Assembly: GCF_000250655.1 (NCBI RefSeq)
Contig: NC_016935.1
Span: 762,001-826,000, forward strand
Source of the DNA: Paenibacillus mucilaginosus 3016
Lineage (GTDB): Bacteria > Bacillota > Bacilli > Paenibacillales > NBRC-103111
Length of the DNA: 64,000 nucleotides
Direction: 5' to 3'
Both the position numbers and the translations under genes were made by a program. The notes below the pieces were generated by a model. That model was not told where the DNA came from and did no database searches. It saw only the letters and a list, made by a program, of their open reading frames with translations. This document shows positions 1 through 8,943 of this stretch, one piece after another; within the stretch, counting starts at the first letter, position 1; each line of letters begins with the position of its first letter.

Positions 1-312
1 CAGGACGGCAGCTATCTGGACGAAGCGGCTGTCGGCAACGGCTCCGTCGATGCGATCTACAAAGCAATCGACAAGGCGACCCAGGAAGAAGTGGAGCTTG
101 GCGACTACTCCATCCAGTCGGTCACCCAGGGCAAGGACGCGCTCGGCGAGGTCCATGTCGTGCTCAGCCAGGGCGATTATTCCGTCCAGGGCCGGGGCGT
201 CAGCACGGACATTCTGGAAGCCAGCGCCCGCGCGTATGTCGATGCGCTGAACCGTTTGATCGAGAAGCGCAAGACACCGGCCCGCGGCCGCGACAACGTA
301 ACCCTGATCTAA
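1..312 (+). CDS. leuA: 2-isopropylmalate synthase, C-terminal part (5' cut by window)
   Basis: Reading frame 1 is open from the first base to the TAA at 310-312 and gives about 103 residues. The segment with VGNGSVDAIYKAID and the glycine-rich stretch before DNVTLI matches the C-terminal leucine-binding regulatory domain of LeuA. LeuA condenses acetyl-CoA with 2-ketoisovalerate in leucine synthesis and is feedback-inhibited through this domain. The catalytic TIM barrel lies outside the window. leuB is about 10 kb downstream, so the pathway genes are not contiguous here. Identification is by family pattern on a partial protein. Confidence 0.85.
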   Translation, partial: QDGSYLDEAAVGNGSVDAIYKAIDKATQEEVELGDYSIQSVTQGKDALGEVHVVLSQGDYSVQGRGVSTDILEASARAYVDALNRLIEKRKTPARGRDNVTLI

Positions 313-343
313 CGATATCATCCTGTGAGGATGCCTTAACGGC

Positions 344-400
344 GCCCTCCGGATTCCTTGACGGCTGTGGCCGTGGAGGGAACCGGAGGGCTTTTTTGTT
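344..400 (+). terminator. Rho-independent terminator after leuA
   Basis: GCCCTCCGG (344-352) pairs with CCGGAGGGC (383-391) and is followed by a run of six T. It sits 30 bp after the leuA stop and closes the operon. Confidence 0.85.
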
Positions 401-422
401 GTGGGTGCAAGGCCCTCGGTCC

Positions 423-1073
423 TCAGAACAACTGGCCGAACAGCCGGGTATCCATCAGATTCGTATCCACGGGGCAGCCCTGCACGTCCCGGCTGTACTG
501 CCAAGCCCAGACATTCGCGCTGCAGTGAGGCTTCTTCGGCGCATAGATCGGCGGCGCATCGGGACCGGATGCCGGGCGCTGAGGCTCGGCGCTCCAGAGC
601 GCCGTCTCCGAGGTGACGCGGTAGTCGCGGCGGACGGCTTCGCAGAAAGCGGCCGAGAACCCGCCCTGTACGGGATCATGATAGATGCCGGATTTGTACC
701 CGGTGGTTCGGATCGTATTCACCCATCCGAGAATCCACAAGGTATCGACCGCGAAGAACCGCTCCACGTTCGCGAAGAGGAACGTGCCGCGCGGGATACC
801 AAGGCGCCGCGCCTGCTGTGCCGCCTCCTGGGCGGTTTTTTTGCCGTTCTCATAGCCCGTTGCGGCCCGGAACTCATTATAGATCGGCAGGATCCGAATG
901 CCCTGCCGGTGCAGCAGCGAAATCTCCCCCTTGCTTAGTCCGGAGGCGACACCTTGGATGGTCGTCAAATATCTCCCCCAGAACCGCGGCTTCCCGAACT
1001 GCTCCGTCACACAACGCAGCAGCTTCTCATCCACCGGCGAAGCCGAATCCACTCCCCATACGTAGGTTGCCAT
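423..1073 (-). CDS. DUF1906 glycoside-hydrolase-like protein
   Basis: A 216-residue protein starting YVWGVDSASP, with a later YNEFRAATGYENG segment and a C-terminal WAWQYSRDVQG stretch. This is the pattern of the DUF1906 (Rv2525c-like) TIM-barrel family, related to GH25-type lysozymes and found in secreted or spore-associated proteins. No signal peptide is visible. The substrate is unknown; peptidoglycan or another polysaccharide is an inference from the fold. GGAGGAG stands just ahead of the ATG. The gene converges with leuA and is divergent from the chemoreceptor. Confidence 0.7.
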   Translation of the reverse strand: MATYVWGVDSASPVDEKLLRCVTEQFGKPRFWGRYLTTIQGVASGLSKGEISLLHRQGIRILPIYNEFRAATGYENGKKTAQEAAQQARRLGIPRGTFLFANVERFFAVDTLWILGWVNTIRTTGYKSGIYHDPVQGGFSAAFCEAVRRDYRVTSETALWSAEPQRPASGPDAPPIYAPKKPHCSANVWAWQYSRDVQGCPVDTNLMDTRLFGQLF

Positions 1074-1240
1074 CGTTCACTCCTCCATTAGGCAGGCTAT
1101 CACAGCATATTCAGCTGCTGTCACGGCAGTCCCTAGTCAAACGTCCAAATTGTATCCTAAGGTCATAGGGATATAGGTCCGCGGACTCATGCATTAGAAC
1201 TGGGATCGGATGGTTATTGTCGAAAAACATAGTCTTCCTC

Positions 1241-1268
1241 TAACGTTTGGGAGCTCCCTGAACGATAT
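1241..1268 (+). promoter_or_regulatory. Candidate SigD (flagellar) promoter
   Basis: TAAC at 1241-1244, a 16-base spacer, then AACGATAT at 1261-1268. This is 3/4 and 6/8 against the Bacillus SigD consensus TAAA-N15-GCCGATAT. It lies about 90 bases before a chemoreceptor gene, the class SigD normally transcribes. Confidence 0.45.
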
Positions 1269-1360
1269 ATATACAGGAAGCATGATAGAGGACTTGAAGG
1301 AGGCAGCGGAGCCTCCCGGTTCCACAAAAAAGTCAAATTGATACTTGGAGGATGAAGTAC

Positions 1361-3112
1361 ATGCAAAGAAGGCGAATGTCGTTTTTTGCCAAGAACTTCT
1401 TGTTTACTTCGATCAATATCGCATTGATCGCCGTTATTCTCATCGCATCAAGCTATTTCATCCAAAGAAACGTCCTGGTCGGCCAGCTGCACAACTCCAT
1501 CGAAACGGTCACCGGCAGCTGGAACAAGCAGATTGTTCCTTCTGATGTCGAAGCGGCTGTCAAGGAGAAGAGCTACGAAGGGACGGTTCAAGCGAAGATC
1601 CGCGAGCTGATGGATCAGGTAAGCAAGTTCAATCCGAATATTGCTCAAGCGTACATCTTCGGAACCGAACTGCAGGACGGCAACAAAACCTCGGTAGTCG
1701 CCATGCCGAGCCACATTATGGAAGTGTTCAAGAAGGATAACCTGCTGGTCGGCACGATGTACGAGCAGCCGGCTGAGATTGCCCGCACCGTGCAGAAGAT
1801 GCTGGATTCCGGGAAGCCGGAGCTGTCGGATTTTTATAAGGACGATTACGGAACTTGGGTTACCATCGTATATCCGATCAAAGACAGCAGCGGCAAAGTC
1901 TTCGCTTACTTCGGGGTAGACACGGATGCAAGCATGGTGGCCAAGGGGATGAACTCCCTGATCATCAACAGCAGCCTGATCCTGGCCGTCTTCATGATTC
2001 TCACGCTGATCGCCCAGTATCTCATCGCGCGCAAGACCTTGTCGCCGATCAAAGATCTCATCAACGGGATTGACCAAGTCAGTGAAGGCCGTCTCGATGT
2101 GGAGATCAAGACAGGCAACGACGATCTTGGAATTATCAACGATAAGTTCAACCTCATGGTCAAAAAGATGAACGATACGATGCTGAAGGTTCAGGAGACT
2201 TCGCACCAGGTTGCCGACTCCGCAAAGGCACTTTACACGAACTCCGACCAGAGCAGCAAGAGCGCGGAAAGCATCAACGGCAACATCAAGGAAATTGCCG
2301 GCAGCATCAAAATTCAGGAGCAGTCCAGCCTTGAGACTTCCCGTTCCATCACGGAGATGGCCGCGGTCATTCAGATGATTGCTACCAATTCGGCCGATGT
2401 ATCCGACGAGGCATACGCGGTAGAGAAGAAGTCGATTCAAGGAGACGAAGTCGTTCAGACGATGGCTGACCAGATGGCGCTCATTACGGAGACGGTGAAA
2501 AGCACATCCACCGCAGTGAACTCCCTGGAGAAGCGTTCGCAGGAGATCGGCAGCATCCTCGAGATGATCACGGGCATTGCCAACCAGACGAACCTGCTGG
2601 CGCTGAATGCTGCGATCGAAGCGGCTCGTGTAGGTGAACACGGCAAAGGGTTTGCCGTTGTAGCCGGCGAAGTGCGCAAGCTTGCAGAGCAGTCCCAAAC
2701 TTCGGCCAACCAGATCTCGGTGCTCATCAAGGAAATCCAGAACGAAATCCGCAGTGCAGCCGTGGCTATGGATCAAGGCACACAGGTAGTGGAGAAAGGG
2801 ATGCAGGTGGCGGAAGCGACCGGCCAGCTGTTCACCGAAATCCGCAACGCCACGAAGCGCGTGTCCTCGCAGATTCAGGAGGTTTCCGCGGCAGCCCAAG
2901 AAATCTCGGCAGGTACCGACCAAATCTCGGCTACAGCCGGCGAGCTGACCTCTTCGGTGAGCAAAACGGCAGCGAATGCGGAACAAATCGCGCAGTCGGT
3001 CGACGATCAGAAGGGATACATGGAGTCAATCGTAGAGGCTTCGAACACGCTCTCCAGCATGTCCGAAGAACTGAAAGAGCTGCTTGAGCAGTTCCATGTA
3101 AAGAAGAATTAA
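1361..3112 (+). CDS. Methyl-accepting chemotaxis protein
   Basis: Membrane chemoreceptor that passes ligand binding to CheA/CheW. The protein has about 583 residues: a first membrane helix at ~7-30, an extracellular Cache-like sensor at ~31-200, a second helix at ~203-225, a HAMP segment, and a cytoplasmic signalling hairpin containing [21 protein letters not shown] and the [15 protein letters not shown] tip. GGAGG at 1347-1351 abuts an ATG at 1352 but sits 9 bases from the ATG at 1361, so the latter is the better start. A SigD-like promoter is upstream and a terminator follows. The ligand cannot be read from sequence. Confidence 0.93.
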   Translation: MQRRRMSFFAKNFLFTSINIALIAVILIASSYFIQRNVLVGQLHNSIETVTGSWNKQIVPSDVEAAVKEKSYEGTVQAKIRELMDQVSKFNPNIAQAYIFGTELQDGNKTSVVAMPSHIMEVFKKDNLLVGTMYEQPAEIARTVQKMLDSGKPELSDFYKDDYGTWVTIVYPIKDSSGKVFAYFGVDTDASMVAKGMNSLIINSSLILAVFMILTLIAQYLIARKTLSPIKDLINGIDQVSEGRLDVEIKTGNDDLGIINDKFNLMVKKMNDTMLKVQETSHQVADSAKALYTNSDQSSKSAESINGNIKEIAGSIKIQEQSSLETSRSITEMAAVIQMIATNSADVSDEAYAVEKKSIQGDEVVQTMADQMALITETVKSTSTAVNSLEKRSQEIGSILEMITGIANQTNLLALNAAIEAARVGEHGKGFAVVAGEVRKLAEQSQTSANQISVLIKEIQNEIRSAAVAMDQGTQVVEKGMQVAEATGQLFTEIRNATKRVSSQIQEVSAAAQEISAGTDQISATAGELTSSVSKTAANAEQIAQSVDDQKGYMESIVEASNTLSSMSEELKELLEQFHVKKN

Positions 3113-3131
3113 AACAGATCCACCCACAAGA

Positions 3132-3161
3132 ACCCCTCCTCCGTTTGGGGGAGGGTTTTTG
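3132..3161 (+). terminator. Rho-independent terminator after the chemoreceptor
   Basis: ACCCCTCC / GGGGGAGGG stem followed by TTTTT, about 20 bases after the stop codon. Confidence 0.85.
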
Positions 3162-3242
3162 CTGACTGTACCATCTCTATAGTTCGTTATCCATCCATTC
3201 TCAAGGTTACCCATAGAACTTATATCAAGGGAGACAAGCATC

Positions 3243-6200
3243 ATGATACCCACATTCCATTCTAAGCTGCCCCAAGCGGCTGAACGGGCCCTGCTGCCTT
3301 TTCCTGCTGATTATCCTCGGCGCGGCCGAACTTTCACTTATGGAAGTCTTACCATGGAGCTGCCAGGCCGATTGAACGAACGATGCCTTGTGGAAAGCCC
3401 GCAGGTCCCGTTCTACCGATCGCTCACGGTCTTTGCAGCCTGGTTGTACCGTCTGTCCGGTGAGAAGGATCTGACCATCGGAGTCGATCCCGGTACGGGG
3501 GAGACGGCAGAGCTTGTGCTGGAATTGACCTCAGGTCAGTCATTCACTTCTCTCGAGCAAACGGTGCGGGATCTGCTTTCTTATGCCCAAAAGAGTGATG
3601 CCGCCGCTTACGATACCGTGTTTCATTGGAATGGGGCGGAGGGGCAGTTCTCTTCGCAATCGCTTCGATTCGGGATTGTGAGACGGGAAGACCGTTTCCT
3701 GCTTCTAGCCGAATTCGATGCCTCGCTCCTTAAGGAAACGACGGTCCGGCGGTATGCCGGATATTACGTGACGCTGCTCGAGGCAGCCTTGGATACGCCT
3801 GAGGTTCCGTTCGGCGCTGTTCCCATACTTACGGCAGAAGATGCCGAACTTTACCGGCGGATGAATGACACCGCGGCGGCCTATCCGGAGGAAATGACGA
3901 TACACGGTATGATCGAGGAGGCCGCGGTCAAGTTCGGCAGCCGTCCGGCTCTGTCCTCAAGGGAAGGCCGCTATACTTACGAGGAACTGAACACCCGGGC
4001 GAACCAGGTGGCCCATCTGCTTCTCGCCAAGGGTCTGCGCAAAGGAGACTGCGTTGCGATCTATATGGAGCGCAGCCTGGATACGGTCGTATCGCTCCTC
4101 GGCATTCTGAAGGCCGGGGGTGCTTATGTACCTGTCGATCCCGAGCATCCGGAAGAGCGGTGCCGGTATATCCTGGAGGATACGGCAGCCCCTCTGGTGC
4201 TGACGAAAGCCGCGCTGCTGGACAAAGCGGTAAGTCTCGCATCTTCGCTCGGCAGCATCCGGGAGCTTGTAGCTGTGGACACGGAGGAAGTCGGACGGTA
4301 CGAAGGCACCGATCCGGATGCAGGCACCCAGCCTGACGACCTGGCTTATATCATCTATACTTCCGGTTCCACAGGCAAGCCCAAAGGGGCGTTGATCGCG
4401 CACCGCGGAGCCGTCAATCTCGGGGCTGCCATCCGGCGGGATTACGGGATTACGGAGCGGGACGTGCTCACGCAGTTCGCGACCTACAGCTTCGACGCAT
4501 CCGTATGGGATACGATCGGTGCGCTCTTCACCGGGGCGGAGCTGTATCTGCTCTCTCCCGAGGAGCGGATCTCGGCGGAAGCTTTCGCCGAGGCGGTGGA
4601 GCGGACCGGAACCACGATCATTGCCATTCTGCCGACGGTCTTCTTCAATCAGCTGGCGGCCTACCTGTCCGAGGAAGGGTTCCGGAAGCTGTCCGGGGTA
4701 CGGACGATCATGGTCGGCGGCGAAGCGCTCTACGGCGAGCAGGTTCGGGCGTTTCAGTCCAAGTCCGATACGGGGATCCAAGTGGTGAACCTGTATGGAC
4801 CGACCGAAACGACGGTGGTCGCCACTTCTTACAAGGTGAATGGTCGGATCGAGGAGGGGATAGCCAATGTTCCGATCGGGCGCCCGCTGCCGAATTACCG
4901 GATCTATCTCGTCAACGAGGAAGAGCAGCTCTGTCCTGTGGGCGTGCCCGGAGAGATGTACATCGCTTCGGTGGGCTTGGCCCAAGGGTATCTCAAGCAG
5001 CCGGAGAAGACGGCGGAGGCCTTCCGCATCAGCCCGGCAGCCGGCGGAGAACGGGTCTATCGTTCGGGCGATATCGCGAAGCTGCTGGCGGACGGCTCCA
5101 TCGAGTATGTCTCCCGCCGCGATACCCAGATCAAGATCCGCGGGCAGCGGATCGAGATCGGGGAGATCGAGGACAGCTTCGCCCAGATGCCGAACGTGAA
5201 GGATGCCGTGGTGGTGCCGAAGAAGGACGCCGACGGACAGAACATGCTCGTCGGCTACTTCACCTCGAAGGATGGGGCGGCCGTCGAACCGGCGGAAGTG
5301 AAGGGCTTCCTGGCGACAAAGCTGCCGGCCAGCTATGTGCCGAAGCTCGTATGCCAGCTGGAGGCCATGCCGCTGTCGCCCACCGGCAAGATTGACCGGA
5401 AGAAGCTGGCGACCTATGAGCATGCGGAAGCTGCGGAAACCAGGGAGGTGTCCGCTGTTCCGGTGACTCCGATGCAGAAGCTGGCGGCCGAAGCCTGGAA
5501 GGAGACCCTGCACATGAATCAGGTGGGGCTGCATGATTCCTTCTTCGAGATCGGCGGCGACTCGCTGATGGTCATCCAGGTGCTCGTGCTCCTGAAGCCG
5601 CAGGTGCCGGGTCTGACCATCGGCGATCTGTTCCAGTACAAGACACTCGAAGAGCTGGCGGCGCGGATGGAAGAGCTGGCCGGAGTCATGGAGGAAGAAG
5701 AGCAGGAGCAGGCGGTCTGGCAGGTCACCGACCTCGGCGAGCACCCGGCCGCCGCACCGGTTCCTGCCGATTGGAGAGGAACCGCCGCACCGTCGCACAT
5801 CCTGCTGACCGGCGGCACCGGCTATCTCGGCTCCCACCTGCTGTATGATCTGCTGCAAAACAGCAGCGCGAAGATCTATGCCCTGGTGCGCAGGCCTTCC
5901 GCGGGAAGCGCCCGTGAGAAGCTCAAGCAGCTCATGAGCTGGTACTTCGGGGGCAGCGTGCTGCAGGCGATGATGGGCCGGGTGGCCGTCATTGAAGGCG
6001 ATCTGGAGCAGCCGGGCCTCGGCTTGTCGGCAGAGGACCGGCGGGTGCTGGAGAAGCACGTCGATGCCATCCTGCATGCGGCGGCCGATGTGCGCCACTT
6101 CGGGGACAGCGCCCAGTTCGAGAAGACGAATGTGCGCGGGACGAAGTCGCTGCTCGAGCTGGCCGAGTCGAAGCCGGGCGTACGGTTCCATCATGTGTCG

Positions 6201-6923
6201 ACCCTCGGGGTGCCGGAGGATCTGTTCCTGAGCGGGCAGTGGGACCGCGTGCTCGATCAGGGGGGATTCGCACCGGAGCTGAGGCTCGACAATCTGTACA
6301 CGAACAGCAAGCTGGAAGCGGAGAAGCTGGTCTTCGAGGCGGCGGAACGCGGGCTGGCCGTCAACATCTACCGGGCGGGCAATCTGACCTGCCACTCCGT
6401 TACAGGGAAATTCCAAAAGAACATCGACAGCAACGCGTTCTACCGGATGTTCAAGGCGATGTTCCTGCTCGGCAGGGCGCCGAAGGCCAATTGGTACGTG
6501 GATTTTACGCCGATTGATTATGCGAGCCGCGCAGTCGTGAGCCTCGCGACCCGCACGGATACCGTCGGCCGGACGTTTCATATCTGCAACCCGGAACAGA
6601 TTCTCTACTCCGATCTGATCGGGATGATCCGTGAATGCGGTTATGAGGTGGAGACCCTGGAATTCCGCCGGTATATGGACTGGCTGTTCGATGCGGCGGT
6701 TCCGAAGCCGGCCGAAGCGCTGCAGCTGGCCATGGCTCAGCTGGAAGGCGATGGAGCGAAGGATTCGGATGTCCGTTACGGCTGTACCGTAACGGCAGCC
6801 TTCCTCCGTGAGGAGGGCATCACCTGTCCTCCGGCCGACAGGGAGTTTATCCGGCGGATGCTCGCTTATGCCGCAGGAATCGGGTATTTCCCGGCCGGAA
6901 CGGGACGTCTGCAGCAGGCCTGA
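3243..6923 (+). CDS. Single-module A-T-R enzyme (NRPS-like carboxylic acid reductase)
   Basis: A 1226-residue multidomain enzyme. Residues ~1-200 resemble the C-terminal half of a condensation domain but lack an HHxxxDG motif. Residues ~225-725 are an adenylation domain with YTSGSTGKPKG (~370), FDASVWD, LYGPTETT, YRSGDIA and PTGKIDRKKL. Residues ~745-815 are a carrier domain with FFEIGGDSLM, the serine being the phosphopantetheine site. Residues ~850-1210 are a thioester reductase with an NADP-binding TGGTGYLGS and a YTNSK active-site motif. It should activate one amino or carboxylic acid, load it, and release it reductively as an aldehyde or alcohol. The specificity pocket starts D-A-W; the remaining positions and the substrate were not resolved. 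No other NRPS gene or phosphopantetheinyl transferase is nearby. It is a single-gene unit with its own terminator. Confidence 0.85.
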   Translation: MIPTFHSKLPQAAERALLPFPADYPRRGRTFTYGSLTMELPGRLNERCLVESPQVPFYRSLTVFAAWLYRLSGEKDLTIGVDPGTGETAELVLELTSGQSFTSLEQTVRDLLSYAQKSDAAAYDTVFHWNGAEGQFSSQSLRFGIVRREDRFLLLAEFDASLLKETTVRRYAGYYVTLLEAALDTPEVPFGAVPILTAEDAELYRRMNDTAAAYPEEMTIHGMIEEAAVKFGSRPALSSREGRYTYEELNTRANQVAHLLLAKGLRKGDCVAIYMERSLDTVVSLLGILKAGGAYVPVDPEHPEERCRYILEDTAAPLVLTKAALLDKAVSLASSLGSIRELVAVDTEEVGRYEGTDPDAGTQPDDLAYIIYTSGSTGKPKGALIAHRGAVNLGAAIRRDYGITERDVLTQFATYSFDASVWDTIGALFTGAELYLLSPEERISAEAFAEAVERTGTTIIAILPTVFFNQLAAYLSEEGFRKLSGVRTIMVGGEALYGEQVRAFQSKSDTGIQVVNLYGPTETTVVATSYKVNGRIEEGIANVPIGRPLPNYRIYLVNEEEQLCPVGVPGEMYIASVGLAQGYLKQPEKTAEAFRISPAAGGERVYRSGDIAKLLADGSIEYVSRRDTQIKIRGQRIEIGEIEDSFAQMPNVKDAVVVPKKDADGQNMLVGYFTSKDGAAVEPAEVKGFLATKLPASYVPKLVCQLEAMPLSPTGKIDRKKLATYEHAEAAETREVSAVPVTPMQKLAAEAWKETLHMNQVGLHDSFFEIGGDSLMVIQVLVLLKPQVPGLTIGDLFQYKTLEELAARMEELAGVMEEEEQEQAVWQVTDLGEHPAAAPVPADWRGTAAPSHILLTGGTGYLGSHLLYDLLQNSSAKIYALVRRPSAGSAREKLKQLMSWYFGGSVLQAMMGRVAVIEGDLEQPGLGLSAEDRRVLEKHVDAILHAAADVRHFGDSAQFEKTNVRGTKSLLELAESKPGVRFHHVSTLGVPEDLFLSGQWDRVLDQGGFAPELRLDNLYTNSKLEAEKLVFEAAERGLAVNIYRAGNLTCHSVTGKFQKNIDSNAFYRMFKAMFLLGRAPKANWYVDFTPIDYASRAVVSLATRTDTVGRTFHICNPEQILYSDLIGMIRECGYEVETLEFRRYMDWLFDAAVPKPAEALQLAMAQLEGDGAKDSDVRYGCTVTAAFLREEGITCPPADREFIRRMLAYAAGIGYFPAGTGRLQQA

Positions 6924-6955
6924 GCCCCACGGGGCCGGGTGACCACGAATGCAGC

Positions 6956-6987
6956 AAAAAAGGCATGCTTCCGGCATGCCTTTTTTG
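6956..6987 (+). terminator. Terminator after the A-T-R gene
   Basis: AAAAAAGGCATGC / GCATGCCTTTTTT perfect inverted repeat around a CTTCCG-type loop. The A and T tracts make it potentially bidirectional. Confidence 0.88.
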
Positions 6988-7072
6988 CGTTATTTTGGGG
7001 CTGCGGAGGCTGGGCAGGTATGAAATGCCGGGGGAAAAGCCCATCCTAGAGAGTAGAAAGGAGGTGTATCCC

Positions 7073-7228
7073 ATGGCACAAGACGTACTTTGCGAAGTCA
7101 ACTCCTGTAAATACTGGGCCAACGGCAACAAGTGCAACGCGTCCTCGATCTATGTCGTAAGCCACCGCGGCAGACAAGCGAGAGATTCGGAAGAAACGGA
7201 TTGCAAGACGTTCGAACCGAAGCTGTAG
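7073..7228 (+). CDS. DUF1540 small cysteine protein
   Basis: A 51-residue protein with four conserved cysteines (CEVNSC, then KCNAS, then ETDCKTF), the DUF1540 pattern seen in short Firmicutes proteins. The cysteine spacing suggests metal binding, but the function is unknown. The start is set by AAAGGAGG about 8 bases before the ATG at 7073; in-frame upstream sequence has no ribosome binding site. It has its own terminator. Confidence 0.82.
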   Translation: MAQDVLCEVNSCKYWANGNKCNASSIYVVSHRGRQARDSEETDCKTFEPKL

Positions 7229-7273
7229 TTCACATCAGCGGCGTTTGGATCTAACGGGAACCTAATCTTGACA

Positions 7274-7303
7274 GCGGCAGCCTGAGGGCTGCCGTTTTTT
7301 TTG
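7274..7303 (+). terminator. Terminator after the DUF1540 gene
   Basis: GGCAGCC TGAG GGCTGCC stem-loop followed by eight T residues. Confidence 0.88.
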
Positions 7304-7418
7304 TATGATCAGCAAAGGATGGACGGGTATAGGATTTTATCTTGCTTGGCGTGATGTTGTTCCCGGCTGTCCTCTCCTAGTTTAACCAAGAATGATTCTT
7401 ATTATCATCTGCGGATCT

Positions 7419-7455
7419 AAAAAGCCCCGTTCCTGCAGGCAGCAGGCACGGGGCC
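7419..7455 (-). terminator. Terminator of the PLP aminotransferase gene
   Basis: On the minus strand GGCCCCGTGCCTG pairs imperfectly with CAGGAACGGGGC and is followed by TTTTTA. It lies 13 bases past the stop codon. Confidence 0.8.
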
Positions 7456-7468
7456 AGGAGGAGCGGGA

Positions 7469-8668
7469 TCAGCTGACGGCGGCCTGCATCTTCTGCAGCG
7501 CGCGGTCGAGACGGTCGAAGGCTTCCACCATCTGCTGGCTGTCCGTGTGCGTAAAGTTGAGCCGCATCGTATTGTGCTGAGGCTGGTCGGCGAAGAAAGG
7601 AATGCCCGGCACGAAGGCGACGCCTTCTTCGACGGCGTACTTCATGAGCACCCCGGTATCGACCGACTCCGGCATTTCGACCCATACGAACATGCCGCCC
7701 TGCGGCTCGATGAACTGCATGCCCTCCCAGTTCTTCGAGCGGAGGAGGCCGACCATCTGGCGCATCCGTGCTTCATACTCGGTGCGGATCAGGTCGATGT
7801 GGGCGTAGAGATCGAAGTTCTCCAGGAGCACATGGAGCGCCTGCTGGTCCATCGTGCTCGAGTGCAGGTCGGCCGCCTGCTTGGCGCGGGTCATATGGGT
7901 GATCACGTTCTGATCGCCCACGACCCAGCCGGTACGCAGCGCGGGAGCGACGATTTTGGAGAAGGTGCTCGTATACACGACCGGAGAGCCGTTCGCTTCG
8001 CCGGCCAGCGAGAAGATGGACGGGAACGTGTCTCCGCCGCCGAACCGCAGTTCGCCGTAGGGGTCATCCTCGAGGATGAGCACGCCGTGGCGGGAGCAGA
8101 TGTCAAGCGTCCCCTGGCGCCGCTCCAGGCTCCAGGCCTTGCCGGTCGGGTTGGCGAAGGTGGGGATGACATAGACCATCTTCGGCGCCTGCTCGAGAAT
8201 TTTGCTCTCGAGATCCTGAAGGTTCATTCCGTCCGCATCGCAGTCTACGGAGATGATCCGGGCCTTGCGGGACTGGAACACCTGAATGGCGGCCAGGTAT
8301 GTCGGCTTCTCGACGAGGATCACGTCGCCCGGATCGATGTATACGCGGGTAAGCAGGTCAATCGCCTGCTGGGAGCCCGTAGTCAGCAGCATGTTGTCGA
8401 CGGAGGCACGGATGCCCTTACGCTCAAGGTGCTTCGACAAGCTTTGGCGCAGGGGAGTGAATCCTTCGGTCAGTCCGTACTGCAGGACGCCTTTGCCCTG
8501 ATCGAACACCTGGGCGAAAGCCGATTTGACCGCATCAATGGGGAAGAACTGCTCGTTGGGCAGCCCGCCCGCCAGGGAGATGATCGATTTGCCCTGCGTC
8601 AGCTTTAGAATTTCGCGCACGGCGGAGGATTTGAAGCTCTCGATGGTATCGGAGAAACGGTATTCCAT
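7469..8668 (-). CDS. PLP-dependent class I/II aminotransferase (2-aminoadipate / aromatic type)
   Basis: A 399-residue fold-type I aminotransferase without the N-terminal DNA-binding domain of MocR proteins. TTGSQQAIDLL contacts the cofactor phosphate, ILEDDPYGELRF holds the aspartate that pairs with the pyridine nitrogen, and TSTFSKIVAPALRTGW holds the Schiff-base lysine. Its relatives (LysN/ARO8-like) use 2-oxoglutarate and accept 2-aminoadipate, aromatic or branched-chain amino acids; the true substrate is not determinable. AAAGGAG stands ahead of the ATG at 8668. It is a monocistronic unit between two terminators. Confidence 0.85.
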   Translation of the reverse strand: MEYRFSDTIESFKSSAVREILKLTQGKSIISLAGGLPNEQFFPIDAVKSAFAQVFDQGKGVLQYGLTEGFTPLRQSLSKHLERKGIRASVDNMLLTTGSQQAIDLLTRVYIDPGDVILVEKPTYLAAIQVFQSRKARIISVDCDADGMNLQDLESKILEQAPKMVYVIPTFANPTGKAWSLERRQGTLDICSRHGVLILEDDPYGELRFGGGDTFPSIFSLAGEANGSPVVYTSTFSKIVAPALRTGWVVGDQNVITHMTRAKQAADLHSSTMDQQALHVLLENFDLYAHIDLIRTEYEARMRQMVGLLRSKNWEGMQFIEPQGGMFVWVEMPESVDTGVLMKYAVEEGVAFVPGIPFFADQPQHNTMRLNFTHTDSQQMVEAFDRLDRALQKMQAAVS

Positions 8669-8943
8669 GGCGTAAGGCTCCTTTATTGTGACTTTACGTA
8701 GCGTCAGAGAGAATGGGTTCGTTCATCGGTTTGGCATATGAGTATCATTTTAAAGCTTTCCCTGGGGAAAGACAACTTGCCCCGCGGCGCCGCAGCCCGT
8801 CCTTCCTAAAGCCCGCGGGGCTCTCTTGGAGAAGGAGGTAAGGATGCGGGCATCCATCCGATGGTGGTACAATAGCAGCATATTCGGCGGCCGGCCCAGG
8901 GGAAACCAAGCAGGGTCAGGCTCCATAGGAGGTGCGGAAGAGC

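Noticed and set aside
3957-6977. 1006-codon minus-strand open frame opposite the A-T-R gene
   Set aside because: Shadow of a high-GC coding region; His/Arg-rich, no domains, and the plus strand has full A, T and R motifs.
7391-7408. Fur-box-like sequence AATGATTCTTATTATCAT
   Set aside because: Partial 7-1-7 match, but it lies between convergent gene ends with no promoter or gene to control; likely chance.
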